NCBI GenBank assembly: GCA_040387375.1
Contig: JAZKDW010000029.1
Coordinates: 62,001-126,000 of the forward strand
DNA: 64,000 nucleotides
From: JAZKDW01 sp040387375
GTDB taxonomy: Bacteria > Pseudomonadota > Gammaproteobacteria > Burkholderiales > Burkholderiaceae_D
Direction of reading: 5' to 3'
The notes beneath the pieces were generated by a model, which made no database searches, was not told the DNA's origin, and saw nothing but the letters and a program-made list of their open reading frames with translations. Both the position numbers and the translations under genes were made by a program. Position 1 is the stretch's first letter. Every line of letters starts with the position of its first letter. Positions 9,526 to 19,280 of this stretch are shown here, piece by piece.

Positions 9526-10692
9526 CTAAATGAAAGAGAGGGCGACTTTACGCGCATGGCGATCATGATCGAGAAGGGCATCAATGTCCGTCACGGCGCC
9601 ATGAGGCAAAGCGTCCATCACTCGTGCGATGACCTGATCGATCAGGCGAAATCCGATTTTTCGATCCAGGAAAGCTTCGACAGCGATTTCATTGGCGGCG
9701 TTCAATATTGCCGGAGCGGAACCACCCGCTTCCAAAGCATCATACGCCAGTTTAAGGCATGGGAATCGGTTGAAATCAGGCTTCTCGAACACCAGGTGCG
9801 ACAATGTCGTCAAATCCAGGGCTGGCACGCCAGATGCGATGCGTTCCGGATACGCCAGCGCATGTGCGATCGGTGTTCGCATGTCGGGATTGCCTAACTG
9901 GGCGAGGACCGAACCATCTACATACGACACCATCGAATGCACCACGCTTTGCGGATGGATGACAACCTCGATCTGGCTCGCCGATGCGCCGAACAGCCAG
10001 TGCGCCTCGATCACTTCCAGCCCCTTGTTCATCATGGTGGCGGAATCGACCGAGATTTTGCGTCCCATGACCCAATTTGGATGGGCGACCGCCTCTTCCG
10101 GTGTAACCGAATCAAGCGTGTCGACAGCGCGCCCCAGGAACGGCCCGCCGGATGCGGTCAGCAGAATCCTGGCAATGCCGTGCTGTGTCGGCGAACGCTG
10201 ATAATCCCGTGGCAGACACTGGAAAATTGCATTGTGTTCGCTGTCGATCGGCAACAGCGTCGCGCCGTTGGCGTTAATCGCGTCCATGAACAACTGGCCG
10301 GACATCACCAGCGCTTCCTTGTTTGCCAACAAGACTTTTTTACCGGCGCGCGCCGCAGCCAGGGTCGGCGCCAGTCCGGCCGCACCGACGATTGCCGCCA
10401 TCACCGCGTTGCATTGTGGTGCGCTGGCAACCGCGCACAATGCCGGCTCGCCATATTCGACTTCGGTTCTGACGCCTTTCGCGCGCAATAGCGCGGCCAG
10501 CCTTTTAGCGGCGCCGGCGGAACCGACAACGGCGACTTGCGGGCGAAACTGTTCACACAGGCCAGCCAGCTCATCGACGCGCTCATGCGCGGTCAGTGCG
10601 TACACTGCATAACGTTCAGGGTGGCGGCCGATCACATCCAGCGTAGACATGCCAATTGAACCGGTGGCGCCAAGTATCGTGATGGTTTGCAT
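9526..10692 (-). CDS. dxr: 1-deoxy-D-xylulose 5-phosphate reductoisomerase
   Basis: Dxr makes 2-C-methyl-D-erythritol 4-phosphate, the committed step of non-mevalonate isoprenoid synthesis, using NADPH. The start at 10692 gives MQTITILGATGSIGMSTLDV, placing the nucleotide-binding GATGSIG at residues 8-14 as in the family; an in-frame extension further upstream is unlikely. The active-site segment PIDSEHNAIFQCL and the metal-binding VDSATMMNKGLEVIEAHWLF segment are intact. It lies between cdsA and rseP; uppS, which uses the isoprenoid product, is two genes upstream. Confidence 0.97.
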   Translation of the reverse strand: MQTITILGATGSIGMSTLDVIGRHPERYAVYALTAHERVDELAGLCEQFRPQVAVVGSAGAAKRLAALLRAKGVRTEVEYGEPALCAVASAPQCNAVMAAIVGAAGLAPTLAAARAGKKVLLANKEALVMSGQLFMDAINANGATLLPIDSEHNAIFQCLPRDYQRSPTQHGIARILLTASGGPFLGRAVDTLDSVTPEEAVAHPNWVMGRKISVDSATMMNKGLEVIEAHWLFGASASQIEVVIHPQSVVHSMVSYVDGSVLAQLGNPDMRTPIAHALAYPERIASGVPALDLTTLSHLVFEKPDFNRFPCLKLAYDALEAGGSAPAILNAANEIAVEAFLDRKIGFRLIDQVIARVMDALPHGAVTDIDALLDHDRHARKVALSFI

Positions 10693-10705
10693 GTCCGGCA
10701 CTACC

Positions 10706-11524
10706 CTACATCCACGCATCAAGCAGGACCGCGAGCGGCAGGACCGGAATGAGTGCATCGACCCGGTCCAGGACACCGCCGTGGCCCGGCAACAGATTGC
10801 TGCTGTCCTTCATGCCGGCACGCCGCTTCAACTGCGATTCAAACAGATCGCCGACGACACTGGCGGCTACCAGCAGTGTCATCGCGCCGAACAAACCGGC
10901 CCATCCCCAGGTGGTCAGTACTTTGACCGCGAAAGTATCGGCGAGCAGCGGATGCATGGTGGTCGCCGCGGCAAACAGCAGGACGACGATCCAGCCGCCT
11001 ATCGCGCCCTCCCATGATTTACCGGGCGATATCGATGGCGCAAGCTTGTGTTTGCCGAACGCCTTCCCCGAAAAATAGGCGCCGATGTCCGCCATCCACA
11101 CCAGCGCGAGTACAGAGAACAGAAAGAGCGGAGAATGCTGGAACAGCACAGCCATCGCGACAAAACAGCCGAGGATGGCGATGCCGTATATGCCATTCAA
11201 AAGACGGTTGCCCAGCCCGTCGAGCGGCGGCAGGCCAAGCGCGAGCGAAGGGGCAAGGCGGATTGCCCAGATTGCCACGCAAATACCTGAAAGCAGCGTT
11301 GCATCGACCGCAGTCCCGGGAAAAAGCATGAAACCCAGGGCCAGGGTCCAGATGGCGGCGCCGATGACCGGATGTTTGCTTTTGAACAGGCGGAAGCTTT
11401 CCCATGCAGCCGCGGCAAAAGCGATGATGAGCGCGGCCTTGAAGAAAAGAGGCGATCTCGAATACAGGATTGCGAGCAGAACCGCCAGCAATACCAGGGC
11501 CGTGATCACACGTGTTTTCAGCAT
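10706..11524 (-). CDS. cdsA: Phosphatidate cytidylyltransferase
   Basis: CdsA makes CDP-diacylglycerol from CTP and phosphatidic acid in the inner membrane. The 272-residue protein has many hydrophobic helices and the family signature near the C-terminus: ESQLKRRAGMKDSSNLLPGH followed by GGVLDRVD. The stop is 13 bases before dxr, and its ATG overlaps the uppS stop by one base. Confidence 0.96.
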   Translation of the reverse strand: MLKTRVITALVLLAVLLAILYSRSPLFFKAALIIAFAAAAWESFRLFKSKHPVIGAAIWTLALGFMLFPGTAVDATLLSGICVAIWAIRLAPSLALGLPPLDGLGNRLLNGIYGIAILGCFVAMAVLFQHSPLFLFSVLALVWMADIGAYFSGKAFGKHKLAPSISPGKSWEGAIGGWIVVLLFAAATTMHPLLADTFAVKVLTTWGWAGLFGAMTLLVAASVVGDLFESQLKRRAGMKDSSNLLPGHGGVLDRVDALIPVLPLAVLLDAWM

Positions 11525-12282
11525 CAGGACGCCTTTTCGGGCTCAGCCAACTGTTCACTGGTACGGCCGAAGCGCCGCTCTCTTTGCTGATACGATTTGA
11601 TCGCCAAATCCAGCGCATCGCTGTTGAAATCGGGCCAGTAGGTATCGGTGAAGTAGAGCTCCGTGTACGCCAGCTGCCACAACAGGAAATTGGAGATGCG
11701 TTCTTCGCCGCCAGTGCGGATGAAAAGGTCTGGCTCAGGCGCGTAGGCCATCGACAAATGCAGCGCCAGTTGTTCTTCGCTGAAATTGGCCGTGCCAGGA
11801 TTGGCGGCAACCATTTTTTCCACCGCCTGCATGATGTCCCAGCGGCCGCCGTAGTTGGCGCAAATCGTGACTGTCAGGCGGGTGTTGTTCGCGGTCCTGC
11901 GTTCGGCAGTGGCGATCGCGGAACGCAACTTGTCATCGAACCGGCTCAGGTCGCCCACCACCCGGAGGCGGATGCGGTTGGCGTGCATTTTCGTGACTTC
12001 GCGCTCGAGAGCGGTCACGAACAGACGCATCAGCAGCGACACCTCATCTTCCGGCCGCCGCCAGTTTTCGGAGCTGAACGCGAACAGCGTCAGATATTCG
12101 ACGCCCCGCAGCGCGCAGGCTTCCACCATGTCGCGCACCATCTCGACGCCCTTTGCGTGGCCCGCCACCCGCGGCAGAAAACGTTTGGTCGCCCAGCGCC
12201 CATTGCCATCCATGATGATGGCTATGTGGCGCGGCACCGAAGAGATCTCCGGCACCACTTTCGTCGAACTTGTAGCCGTCAT
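11524..12282 (-). CDS. uppS: Undecaprenyl diphosphate synthase
   Basis: UppS is the cis-prenyltransferase that builds the C55 lipid carrier for peptidoglycan and O-antigen. The catalytic IIMDGNGRWA motif is near residues 22-31, and the C-terminal RTGGEERISNFLLWQLAYTE motif is also present. The length is 252 residues. It overlaps cdsA by one base and lies 55 bases downstream of frr. Confidence 0.97.
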   Translation of the reverse strand: MTATSSTKVVPEISSVPRHIAIIMDGNGRWATKRFLPRVAGHAKGVEMVRDMVEACALRGVEYLTLFAFSSENWRRPEDEVSLLMRLFVTALEREVTKMHANRIRLRVVGDLSRFDDKLRSAIATAERRTANNTRLTVTICANYGGRWDIMQAVEKMVAANPGTANFSEEQLALHLSMAYAPEPDLFIRTGGEERISNFLLWQLAYTELYFTDTYWPDFNSDALDLAIKSYQQRERRFGRTSEQLAEPEKAS

Positions 12283-12337
12283 GAAGAAGTAAATACCAAA
12301 GGTGAATTTGCTGGAATGAAAACCGTAGACGCCTGCA

Positions 12338-12898
12338 TCAAACAGTCAACACTTCTTTTTCTTTATCAACGACCAGTTTATCCACTTCCATCACGAATTT
12401 ATCGGTCAGCTTTTGTACGTCGTCCTGCGCACGGCGCTCGTCATCTTCCGAACATGCCTTGTCTTTCAACAGCTTTTTCAGGCTTTCATTGGCATCCCGG
12501 CGAATATTCCGGATGGCGATCTTCGCATCTTCCGCCTCGGTCTTGACCAGCTTGACCATTTCCTTGCGACGCTCTTCAGTCAGCGCCGGCGTCGGCACGC
12601 GAATCATGTCGCCCTGGGTGGACGGATTTAATCCGAGATCGGAATCGCGAATCGCCTTTTCAATTGCCCCCACCATCTTTTTTTCCCATGGCTGTACGCC
12701 GATGGTACGCGCGTCGATCAGGGTGACGTTGGCCACCTGGCTGATCTGCGTCGGGTTGCCATAATAATCAACCTGCACATGATCGAGAATACCGGCGTGC
12801 GCGCGTCCGGTACGAACCTTCGCCAGATCCGCTTTCAGCGTCTCGATGGACTTGTGCATTCTTACTTCGGTGTTTTTCCTGACGTCAGCGATAGTCAT
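12338..12898 (-). CDS. frr: Ribosome recycling factor
   Basis: RRF, together with EF-G, splits post-termination ribosomes. The protein is 186 residues and has the typical MTIADVRKNTEVRMHKSIE start, the RTGRAHAGILD segment and a three-helix bundle with a small insert domain. A GGAGG-like ribosome-binding site precedes the ATG. It lies 36 bases downstream of pyrH, the universal bacterial neighbour. Confidence 0.97.
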   Translation of the reverse strand: MTIADVRKNTEVRMHKSIETLKADLAKVRTGRAHAGILDHVQVDYYGNPTQISQVANVTLIDARTIGVQPWEKKMVGAIEKAIRDSDLGLNPSTQGDMIRVPTPALTEERRKEMVKLVKTEAEDAKIAIRNIRRDANESLKKLLKDKACSEDDERRAQDDVQKLTDKFVMEVDKLVVDKEKEVLTV

Positions 12899-12934
12899 GC
12901 TGCCCTCCTCTTCTGCAACGGGTAATATATTATT

Positions 12935-13651
12935 TTAAACGTGAACGAGTGTGCCTTCATCTTCACCCATGATGACGCGCTTGAGCGCACCGGGCTTCAT
13001 GATGGAGAATACTTTAATCGGGAGTTTCTGATCGCGGCATAACGCAAAAGCGGTCGCATCCATCACCTGCAGATGTTTGGCGATCGCTTCATCGAATGTG
13101 ATGGTCGTATAACGTGTCGCTTCCGGATCCTTTTTCGGGTCGGCGCTGTACACGCCATCGACCTTGGTTGCTTTCAGCACGATTTCCGCGCCGATTTCCG
13201 AACCACGCAGCGCAGCAGCGGTATCGGTGGTAAAGAATGGATTGCCGGTGCCGGCCGCAAAGACCACGATCTTGCCTTCTTCAAGGTATTGCAATGCCTT
13301 GGGGCGGACGTAGGGTTCGACTACCTGTTCAATGGCGATGGCGGACATCACGCGGGCAACAATGCCGGCCTGGCGCATCGCGTCCGCCAGCGCCAGCGAA
13401 TTCATCACCGTCCCCAGCATGCCCATGTAGTCAGCCGTCGCGCGATCCATGCCCTGGGCGCCGGGCGCCACGCCGCGGAAAATATTGCCGCCGCCAATCA
13501 CGATTGCCAGTTCCACGCCGAGCTTGGCCACTTCCGACACATCGGCCACCATGCGCTCGATCGTCGCACGGTTGATGCCATATGCATCGTCGCCCATCAG
13601 GGCTTCGCCGGAGAGCTTCAGAAGGACACGCTTGTAGGCAGGTTGAGACAT
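12935..13651 (-). CDS. pyrH: Uridylate kinase
   Basis: PyrH phosphorylates UMP to UDP and belongs to the amino-acid-kinase fold. The 238-residue protein has the VLLKLSGEALMGDD nucleotide-binding start, the VIGGGNIFRG glycine loop and the C-terminal IMGEDEGTLV segment. It is separated from tsf by about 190 bases containing an intrinsic terminator, so it probably has its own promoter in that gap. Confidence 0.97.
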   Translation of the reverse strand: MSQPAYKRVLLKLSGEALMGDDAYGINRATIERMVADVSEVAKLGVELAIVIGGGNIFRGVAPGAQGMDRATADYMGMLGTVMNSLALADAMRQAGIVARVMSAIAIEQVVEPYVRPKALQYLEEGKIVVFAAGTGNPFFTTDTAAALRGSEIGAEIVLKATKVDGVYSADPKKDPEATRYTTITFDEAIAKHLQVMDATAFALCRDQKLPIKVFSIMKPGALKRVIMGEDEGTLVHV

Positions 13652-13804
13652 TGGCTGGGCTCCTTGTGGTTATTCGGTATTACCTGATACGGCCCGGCTC
13701 CCCGGGCCATTTCCCGGTCGATTATGAGGCATTTTGAATGTCTCGTGACCGGGTAACTGATTGCAATGCATCGATGACTCTGGGGCAGTCAATCTCGACA
13801 CCCC

Positions 13805-13828
13805 AAAAAAACGGGCCTTTCGGCCCGC
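13805..13828 (-). terminator. Intrinsic terminator after tsf
   Basis: Read on the minus strand, a GC stem CGGGCC/GGCCCG with a GAAA loop is followed by a run of seven T. It lies immediately downstream of the tsf stop codon and would end the rpsB-tsf transcript before pyrH. Confidence 0.85.
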
Positions 13829-13837
13829 TTTTGTCGC

Positions 13838-14719
13838 TTATGCCTGTTTGGCCGCCGCGACCTGGGCAGCCACTTCTGCTGCAAAGTCATCCTGTTTCTT
13901 TTCGATGCCTTCACCGACCACATACATGGTGAATGATTTCACTGTCGTGTTTGTTGCCTTGAGCATTTGCTCTACAGTCTGCTTGTCATTCTTGACGAAT
14001 GTCTGATTAAGCAAAGAAACCTCTTTCAGGAATTTCTGCACTGAACCTTCCACCATCTTGGTGACGATCTCGGCAGGCTTGCCGGACTCGGCAGCCTTCA
14101 GGGAAGCGACCGAACGCTCCTTTTCAATCAATTCCGCAGGAACCTGATCCGCAGACAGGGAAACCGGCTTCATCGCGGCGACATGCATGGCGACGTCCTT
14201 GCCCACCTGCTCGTCGGCGCCGTCAAATTCCACCATCACGCCGATGCGTGTGCCATGCAAGTAGGAAGTCAGCTTGCCATCTGTCTCGAAACGCTTGAAA
14301 CGGCGAATCGACATGTTCTCGCCGATACGCCCGATCAGGGCAGCGCGCTGCTCCTCGACGGTCTTGCCGTCCAGCGGCAACGCGGCCAGGGCAGCGGTAT
14401 CGGCCGGGTTTTTCTCGGCAACCAGCTTGGCGCAGGCATTTGCCAACGCCAGGAACTCGTCGTTCTTGGTCACGAAGTCGGTTTCGCAGTTGACTTCAAT
14501 CAGGGCGCCCACGTTACCGGAAATATAGGTTGCGACCACACCTTCCGCAGTAATGCGCGACGCGGCCTTGGACGCTTTGCTGCCCAGTTTCACGCGCAGC
14601 AGCTCTTCCGCTTTTTCCGGATCGCCGTTCGCTTCCGTCAAGGCCTTCTTGCACTCCATCATTGGCGCATCAGTCTTCGCGCGCAGTTCACCAACCATTG
14701 CTGCAGTAATTACCGCCAT
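13838..14719 (-). CDS. tsf: Translation elongation factor Ts
   Basis: EF-Ts is the nucleotide exchange factor for EF-Tu. The start at 14719 gives MAVITAAMVGELRAKTDAPM, preceded by AGGAGA at proper spacing, so an in-frame ATG 18 bases upstream is not needed. The UBA-like N-terminal domain and the exchange motif CETDFVTKNDEF are present. The length is 293 residues. It is the second gene of the rpsB-tsf operon. Confidence 0.97.
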   Translation of the reverse strand: MAVITAAMVGELRAKTDAPMMECKKALTEANGDPEKAEELLRVKLGSKASKAASRITAEGVVATYISGNVGALIEVNCETDFVTKNDEFLALANACAKLVAEKNPADTAALAALPLDGKTVEEQRAALIGRIGENMSIRRFKRFETDGKLTSYLHGTRIGVMVEFDGADEQVGKDVAMHVAAMKPVSLSADQVPAELIEKERSVASLKAAESGKPAEIVTKMVEGSVQKFLKEVSLLNQTFVKNDKQTVEQMLKATNTTVKSFTMYVVGEGIEKKQDDFAAEVAAQVAAAKQA

Positions 14720-14790
14720 ATTCTTCTCCTGACTCAAGGGAACGTCTTATCGGACGCTCCCGACCACAATATGTTCAAAATTTGCTCACA

Positions 14791-14816
14791 AAAAAGGGGC
14801 GAACTGTTGTTGCCCC
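14791..14816 (-). terminator. Terminator or attenuator between rpsB and tsf
   Basis: On the minus strand a GGGGC/GCCCC stem with an 11-base loop is followed by TTTTTTGTG. It lies in the 150-base gap between rpsB and tsf. A partial terminator at this position would let rpsB be made in excess of tsf, as is known in Escherichia coli; activity here is inferred. Confidence 0.7.
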
Positions 14817-14869
14817 GTTTTCGCCACGCCTCTGACGCTTCGCCTGCTCAGCCTATCAGAGGCAATGGC

Positions 14870-15625
14870 TCAAGCCTGCTCGCTGACTTCGACGAATTCA
14901 TCGCCGGTTGCGCCGCTCTTGATCGCATCAACCACGTCCGTCATCGCGCTTGCCCGGCCTTCAAGGATCGCATCTGCCACACCGCGTGCGTACAGGCTGA
15001 TTGCCTTGGAAGAATCGTCGTTGCCAGGGATGACGTATGTTACGCCTTCTGGCGAATGGTTGGTATCGACCACGCCGATGACCGGGATGCCCAGCTTGAT
15101 GGCTTCGGTAATCGTGCCTTTGTGATAACCGACGTCAATCACAAAAATTGCATCGGGAACGCCGCCCATGTCCTTGATGCCGCCGATGGACTTCTGCAGC
15201 TTGATCATTTCGCGCTGGAACATCAGGCCTTCTTTTTTGCTCAGCTTCTCGACCGATCCGTCTTCGATCGATGCTTCCATTTCCTTCAGGCGCTTGATCG
15301 AGGTCTTGATGGTCTTGAAGTTGGTCAGCATGCCGCCGAGCCAGCGCTGGTCGACGTAAGGCATGCCTGCGCGCTGCGCTTCCATCGCAATGGTTTCACG
15401 CGCCTGGCGCTTGGTGCCGACCATCAGGACGGTGCCGCGGTTGGATGACAGCTGACGAATGTATTTCATCGCCTCCTGGTACATGCCCAGGGTCTTTTCG
15501 AGGTTGACGATATGGATTTTGTTGCGATGACCGAAAATGAAGGGGGCCATCTTTGGGTTCCAGAAGCGGGTTTGGTGACCAAAATGGACACCGGCTTCCA
15601 GCATTTCGCGCATAGTTACGGACAT
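14870..15625 (-). CDS. rpsB: 30S ribosomal protein S2
   Basis: S2 is a late-binding 30S ribosomal protein. The chosen start gives MSVTMREMLEAGVHFGHQTR, the standard N-terminus, with a GGAG ribosome-binding site six bases upstream. The protein is 251 residues and has the RFWNPKMAPFIFG segment and the conserved PDAIFVID stretch. The reading frame is open further upstream but lies in the 5' leader. Confidence 0.98.
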   Translation of the reverse strand: MSVTMREMLEAGVHFGHQTRFWNPKMAPFIFGHRNKIHIVNLEKTLGMYQEAMKYIRQLSSNRGTVLMVGTKRQARETIAMEAQRAGMPYVDQRWLGGMLTNFKTIKTSIKRLKEMEASIEDGSVEKLSKKEGLMFQREMIKLQKSIGGIKDMGGVPDAIFVIDVGYHKGTITEAIKLGIPVIGVVDTNHSPEGVTYVIPGNDDSSKAISLYARGVADAILEGRASAMTDVVDAIKSGATGDEFVEVSEQA

Positions 15626-15765
15626 GATATCTCCAGGGTTAGGGTCTGGAATCCGATCAGTCACCGGAATCAACGTCAATTGTTCAACGTGATTCGAGCA
15701 CCCTTTTCGACCGGATTCGCGATTTACTTGCAGCTAGCCGGAAAGGTGTTTCAGGCTAGCCGAAG

Positions 15766-15795
15766 ATTCTACCTCAAATCCCTTGTTTCTTTCAA
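15766..15795 (-). promoter_or_regulatory. Probable promoter and long leader of rpsB
   Basis: On the minus strand TTGAAA (15790-15795) and TAGAAT (15766-15771) are spaced 18 bases apart, a good sigma-70 match, about 140 bases upstream of the rpsB ATG. The long untranslated leader contains GGCTAGCC-type inverted repeats and could carry S2 autoregulation, which is known for rpsB leaders; this is not shown here. Confidence 0.6.
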
Positions 15796-15836
15796 GCCCG
15801 ACGCCACTTTTGCAGACGAATACTTCGCGGCTCGAC

Positions 15837-15842
15837 TATAAT
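15837..15842 (+). promoter_or_regulatory. Probable -10 element for map
   Basis: A perfect TATAAT lies about 50 bases upstream of the map start on the plus strand, in the divergent gap with rpsB. No good -35 hexamer is visible at standard spacing. Confidence 0.45.
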
Positions 15843-15891
15843 TCTTAATTAACCGACTTTTATGCTGCTTTACAGCAGAGCTTGTCTCATT

Positions 15892-16725
15892 ATGACTGGT
15901 ATCTCGATCAAAACTCCCGAAGATATTCAAGGCATGCGGGTTGCCGGAAAACTTGCTGCGGAGGTTCTCGACTTCATTGAGCCTTACATCAAGGCTGGTA
16001 TCACTACCGGCGAACTGGACCGTCTTTGCCACGAATACATGACCAATGTGCAAGATACGATTCCTGCACCGCTCAATTATTGCCCGCCGGGCTATACGCC
16101 TTACCCGAAGGCAATCTGCACCTCGCTCAATGACGTGGTCTGCCACGGCATCCCCGGCGACAAGGTATTGAAAAACGGCGATGTGATCAATATTGACATT
16201 ACGGTCATCAAGAACGGCTACCACGGCGACACCAGCCGCATGTTTTATGTCGGCGAGCCATCGATACTGGCCAAGCGTCTTGGCGATATCACCTTTGAAT
16301 GCATGTGGCTCGGCATTTCGAAGATCAAACCCGGTGCCCATCTGGGCGATATCGGCTACGTCATCCAGCAACATGCCGAAAAGGCCGGCTACAGCGTGGT
16401 GCGTGAATTTTGCGGCCATGGCATCGGCAAGATCTTCCATGAAGAACCGCAGGTATTGCATTACGGCCGCCCGGGCACGCTGGAAAAGCTGGCCGCCGGC
16501 ATGATCTTCACCGTCGAGCCGATGATCAACGCGGGCCGGCGCGACATTCGTGAAATGGGCGATGGCTGGACCATCAAAACCAAGGACCGCAGCCTGTCGG
16601 CACAATGGGAACATACCGTTCTGGTGACGGAAACCGGCTATGAGGTGTTAACCGTATCGCCGAACATGCCCGCGCCGCCGGCCCTGATTACCCAGACAGC
16701 GAAAACGCAAGCCTCCCCAGCTTGA
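15892..16725 (+). CDS. map: Methionine aminopeptidase type I
   Basis: Map removes N-terminal methionine from nascent proteins. The start at 15892 gives MTGISIKTPEDIQGMRVAGK, matching the family; an ATG ten codons upstream adds a non-conserved tail. The metal ligands sit in the usual blocks: INIDITVIKNGYHGDTSR (two Asp), CGHGIGKIFHEEP (His), FTVEPMIN (Glu) and WEHTVLVT (Glu). The length is 277 residues. It is divergent from rpsB, a common arrangement, and its stop overlaps the beginning of the glnD region. Confidence 0.96.
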   Translation: MTGISIKTPEDIQGMRVAGKLAAEVLDFIEPYIKAGITTGELDRLCHEYMTNVQDTIPAPLNYCPPGYTPYPKAICTSLNDVVCHGIPGDKVLKNGDVINIDITVIKNGYHGDTSRMFYVGEPSILAKRLGDITFECMWLGISKIKPGAHLGDIGYVIQQHAEKAGYSVVREFCGHGIGKIFHEEPQVLHYGRPGTLEKLAAGMIFTVEPMINAGRRDIREMGDGWTIKTKDRSLSAQWEHTVLVTETGYEVLTVSPNMPAPPALITQTAKTQASPA

Positions 16726-16727
16726 CA

Positions 16728-19280
16728 ATGGCGTCCTTCGCGCAGACACTCAAGGACCAACTCAAGTCCGAACGGCAGCAAGTGATCGACGCCTTTCGGG
16801 AGGACGGCAAGCCCGACAAGCTGCTTACCACGCTGCGCCAGAGCGTCGATATCGCCTTGACCCGGGGGTGGCGCGAATTCGGCATGCCGGCAAATACGGC
16901 ACTGGTCGCCGTTGGCGGTTATGGCCGCGGCGAGCTGTTTCCGTATTCAGACGTCGACGTCCTGATCTTGCTTGAATCCCCACCTGACGCAGCATTGCAA
17001 GCCAAGCTGGAGGATATCGTCCAGTTTTACTGGGATCTGGGGCTGGAAATCGGCCATAGCATCCGCACCGTCGACGAATGCATGAGCGAGGCTGCCGCCG
17101 ATATTACGGTACAAACCAGCCTGCTTGAAGCACGCCTGATCACAGGCAATCGCAAACTGTTCCAATTGCTTCAGGAACGCTGCGCGGCAGCAATGGATCC
17201 GCAAGCCTTCTTTCAGGCCAAGAAACTGGAAATGCGCCAGCGGCATGCGAAATATGAAGATACACCCTACAGCCTGGAACCCAATTGCAAGGAAAGTCCG
17301 GGCGGTTTACGGGATCTGCAAGTCATTTTATGGGTCGCCAAGGCGGCGGGACTCGGCAATTCATGGCGTAAACTGGCAGAACGCGGGCTGATCACAGCGA
17401 CTGAAGCGCGTCAGCTGACCTTGAAGGAACGGGCATTCAAGGATATCCGGATCCGGCTGCACATCCATACCAAACGGCGCGAGGACCGGCTGGTGTTCGA
17501 CGTCCAGACGCCGATCGCCGAAACATTCGGTTTCGAGACCACCGAAACCCGCCGCGCCAGCGAACACCTGATGCAGCATTATTACTGGGCGGCCAAAGCG
17601 GTTACGCAGCTCAACACGATCCTGCTGCAAAACATCGAAGCAAAGCTGTTCCCGCAGCCTTTCTGTCCGCAGCCCCTGAACGAACGTTTTAATGAAGTCA
17701 GCGGCCTGATTGATATCGCCCATGACGATACCTTCATGGCCACGCCTTCCAGCATGCTGGAAGTGTTCCTGCTGCTGGAGCAGCACCCCGAATTGAAGGG
17801 GATGACGGCACGTACCCTGCGAGCGCTGTGGCATGCGCGCTTCAAGATCGACGACCGCTTCCGGCGCGATCCCGCCAACCGTGCGCTCTTCATGCAAATC
17901 ATCAAGGCGCCGCAAGGCATTACCCATGCGTTGCGGCGCATGAACCAGGTCAGCATCCTGGGGCGCTATCTGCCGAATTTCCGCCGCATCATTGGCCAGA
18001 TGCAGCACGATCTGTTCCACGTGTACACGGTCGATCAGCATATTCTCATGGTGGTGCGCAACGTGCGGCGTTTCACGCTGACCGAACACGCGCATGAATA
18101 TCCGTTCTGCAGCCAGCTGATGGCGAATTTTTCGCAGCCCTGGCTGCTTTATATTGCCGCGCTATTCCATGATATTGCCAAGGGACGCGGCGGCGACCAT
18201 TCGCAATTGGGCATGGAGGACGCAAGGAAATTCTGCAAGAACCACGGCTTGCCGCCGGAAGAGACCGAACTGGTCGTGTTCCTGGTTGAACAGCATCTCA
18301 CCATGTCGCAGGTCGCGCAGAAAAAAGATTTGTCGGATCCGGATGTGATCAGGGATTTCGCCAGGCTGGTGAAGGATGAACGTCATTTGACCGCACTGTA
18401 TCTGCTGACGGTTGCGGACATTCGCGGCACCAGCCCGAAAGTCTGGAATGCATGGAAAGGCAAATTGCTGGAGGACTTGTACCGGATGACCTTCCGCGTG
18501 CTGGGCGGCGAGGCGCCGTCCGCCGACCGGGAGCTCAAGAACCGGCAGGAAGAAGCGGCCCGGACGCTACGGCTGTACGGCATGGCGGACGATGAACACA
18601 CACACCTGTGGCATCAGCTTGATGTGGCCTACTTCCTGCGGCACGATGCATCCGACATCGCCTGGCAGACGCGTGCGTTATCGAGCAAGGTCGACAGCAC
18701 GGTCCCAGTGGTAAAGTGCCGCCTTGCCCCGATCGGCGAAGGTTTGCAGGTGACCGTGTATGTCAAGGATCAGCCTGACCTGTTCGCGCGCATCTGCAGC
18801 TATTTCGACCGCAAGAATTTCAGCATCCTCGATGCGAAAATCCATACGACCAGGAATGGTTATGCGCTGGATACATTCCTGGTGACCGAGCCGATGTTTG
18901 CCAACAATTACCGCGACATCATCAACCTGATCGAGCACGAGCTGACCGCCGCGCTTGAATCGCAGGAGCACTTCCCGCCACCGAGCAAAGGCCGGCTGTC
19001 GCGGCTGTCGAGGACGTTTCCCGTCACGCCAACCGTCGACCTCAGGCCGGACGAGCGCGGCCAGTACTATTTGTTGTCGGTGTCGGCCAACGATCGGACA
19101 GGACTTTTATATTCGATCGCGAACGTGCTGGCAAAATACAAGGTCAACGTGCATACCGCTAAAATCATGACCCTGGGTGAACGTGTCGAAGACGTTTTTC
19201 TGGTTGATGGTCCGGTTTTGAATAACGCGCGCAGCCAGATTCAGCTGGAAACGGATCTGCTCGACGCGATGAAGGTGTGA
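16728..19280 (+). CDS. glnD: Bifunctional PII uridylyltransferase/uridylyl-removing enzyme
   Basis: GlnD senses glutamine and (de)uridylylates PII proteins to control nitrogen assimilation. The 850-residue protein shows the nucleotidyltransferase motif GGYGRGELFPYSDVDVLI near residue 65. It also has an HD domain with LFHDIAKGRGGDHSQLG and two C-terminal ACT domains (VYVKDQPDLFARICSYF and VSANDRTGLLYSIANVL). The ATG at 16728 is chosen; a TTG two codons upstream overlaps the map stop and is also possible. The map-glnD linkage is common. Confidence 0.97.
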   Translation: MASFAQTLKDQLKSERQQVIDAFREDGKPDKLLTTLRQSVDIALTRGWREFGMPANTALVAVGGYGRGELFPYSDVDVLILLESPPDAALQAKLEDIVQFYWDLGLEIGHSIRTVDECMSEAAADITVQTSLLEARLITGNRKLFQLLQERCAAAMDPQAFFQAKKLEMRQRHAKYEDTPYSLEPNCKESPGGLRDLQVILWVAKAAGLGNSWRKLAERGLITATEARQLTLKERAFKDIRIRLHIHTKRREDRLVFDVQTPIAETFGFETTETRRASEHLMQHYYWAAKAVTQLNTILLQNIEAKLFPQPFCPQPLNERFNEVSGLIDIAHDDTFMATPSSMLEVFLLLEQHPELKGMTARTLRALWHARFKIDDRFRRDPANRALFMQIIKAPQGITHALRRMNQVSILGRYLPNFRRIIGQMQHDLFHVYTVDQHILMVVRNVRRFTLTEHAHEYPFCSQLMANFSQPWLLYIAALFHDIAKGRGGDHSQLGMEDARKFCKNHGLPPEETELVVFLVEQHLTMSQVAQKKDLSDPDVIRDFARLVKDERHLTALYLLTVADIRGTSPKVWNAWKGKLLEDLYRMTFRVLGGEAPSADRELKNRQEEAARTLRLYGMADDEHTHLWHQLDVAYFLRHDASDIAWQTRALSSKVDSTVPVVKCRLAPIGEGLQVTVYVKDQPDLFARICSYFDRKNFSILDAKIHTTRNGYALDTFLVTEPMFANNYRDIINLIEHELTAALESQEHFPPPSKGRLSRLSRTFPVTPTVDLRPDERGQYYLLSVSANDRTGLLYSIANVLAKYKVNVHTAKIMTLGERVEDVFLVDGPVLNNARSQIQLETDLLDAMKV

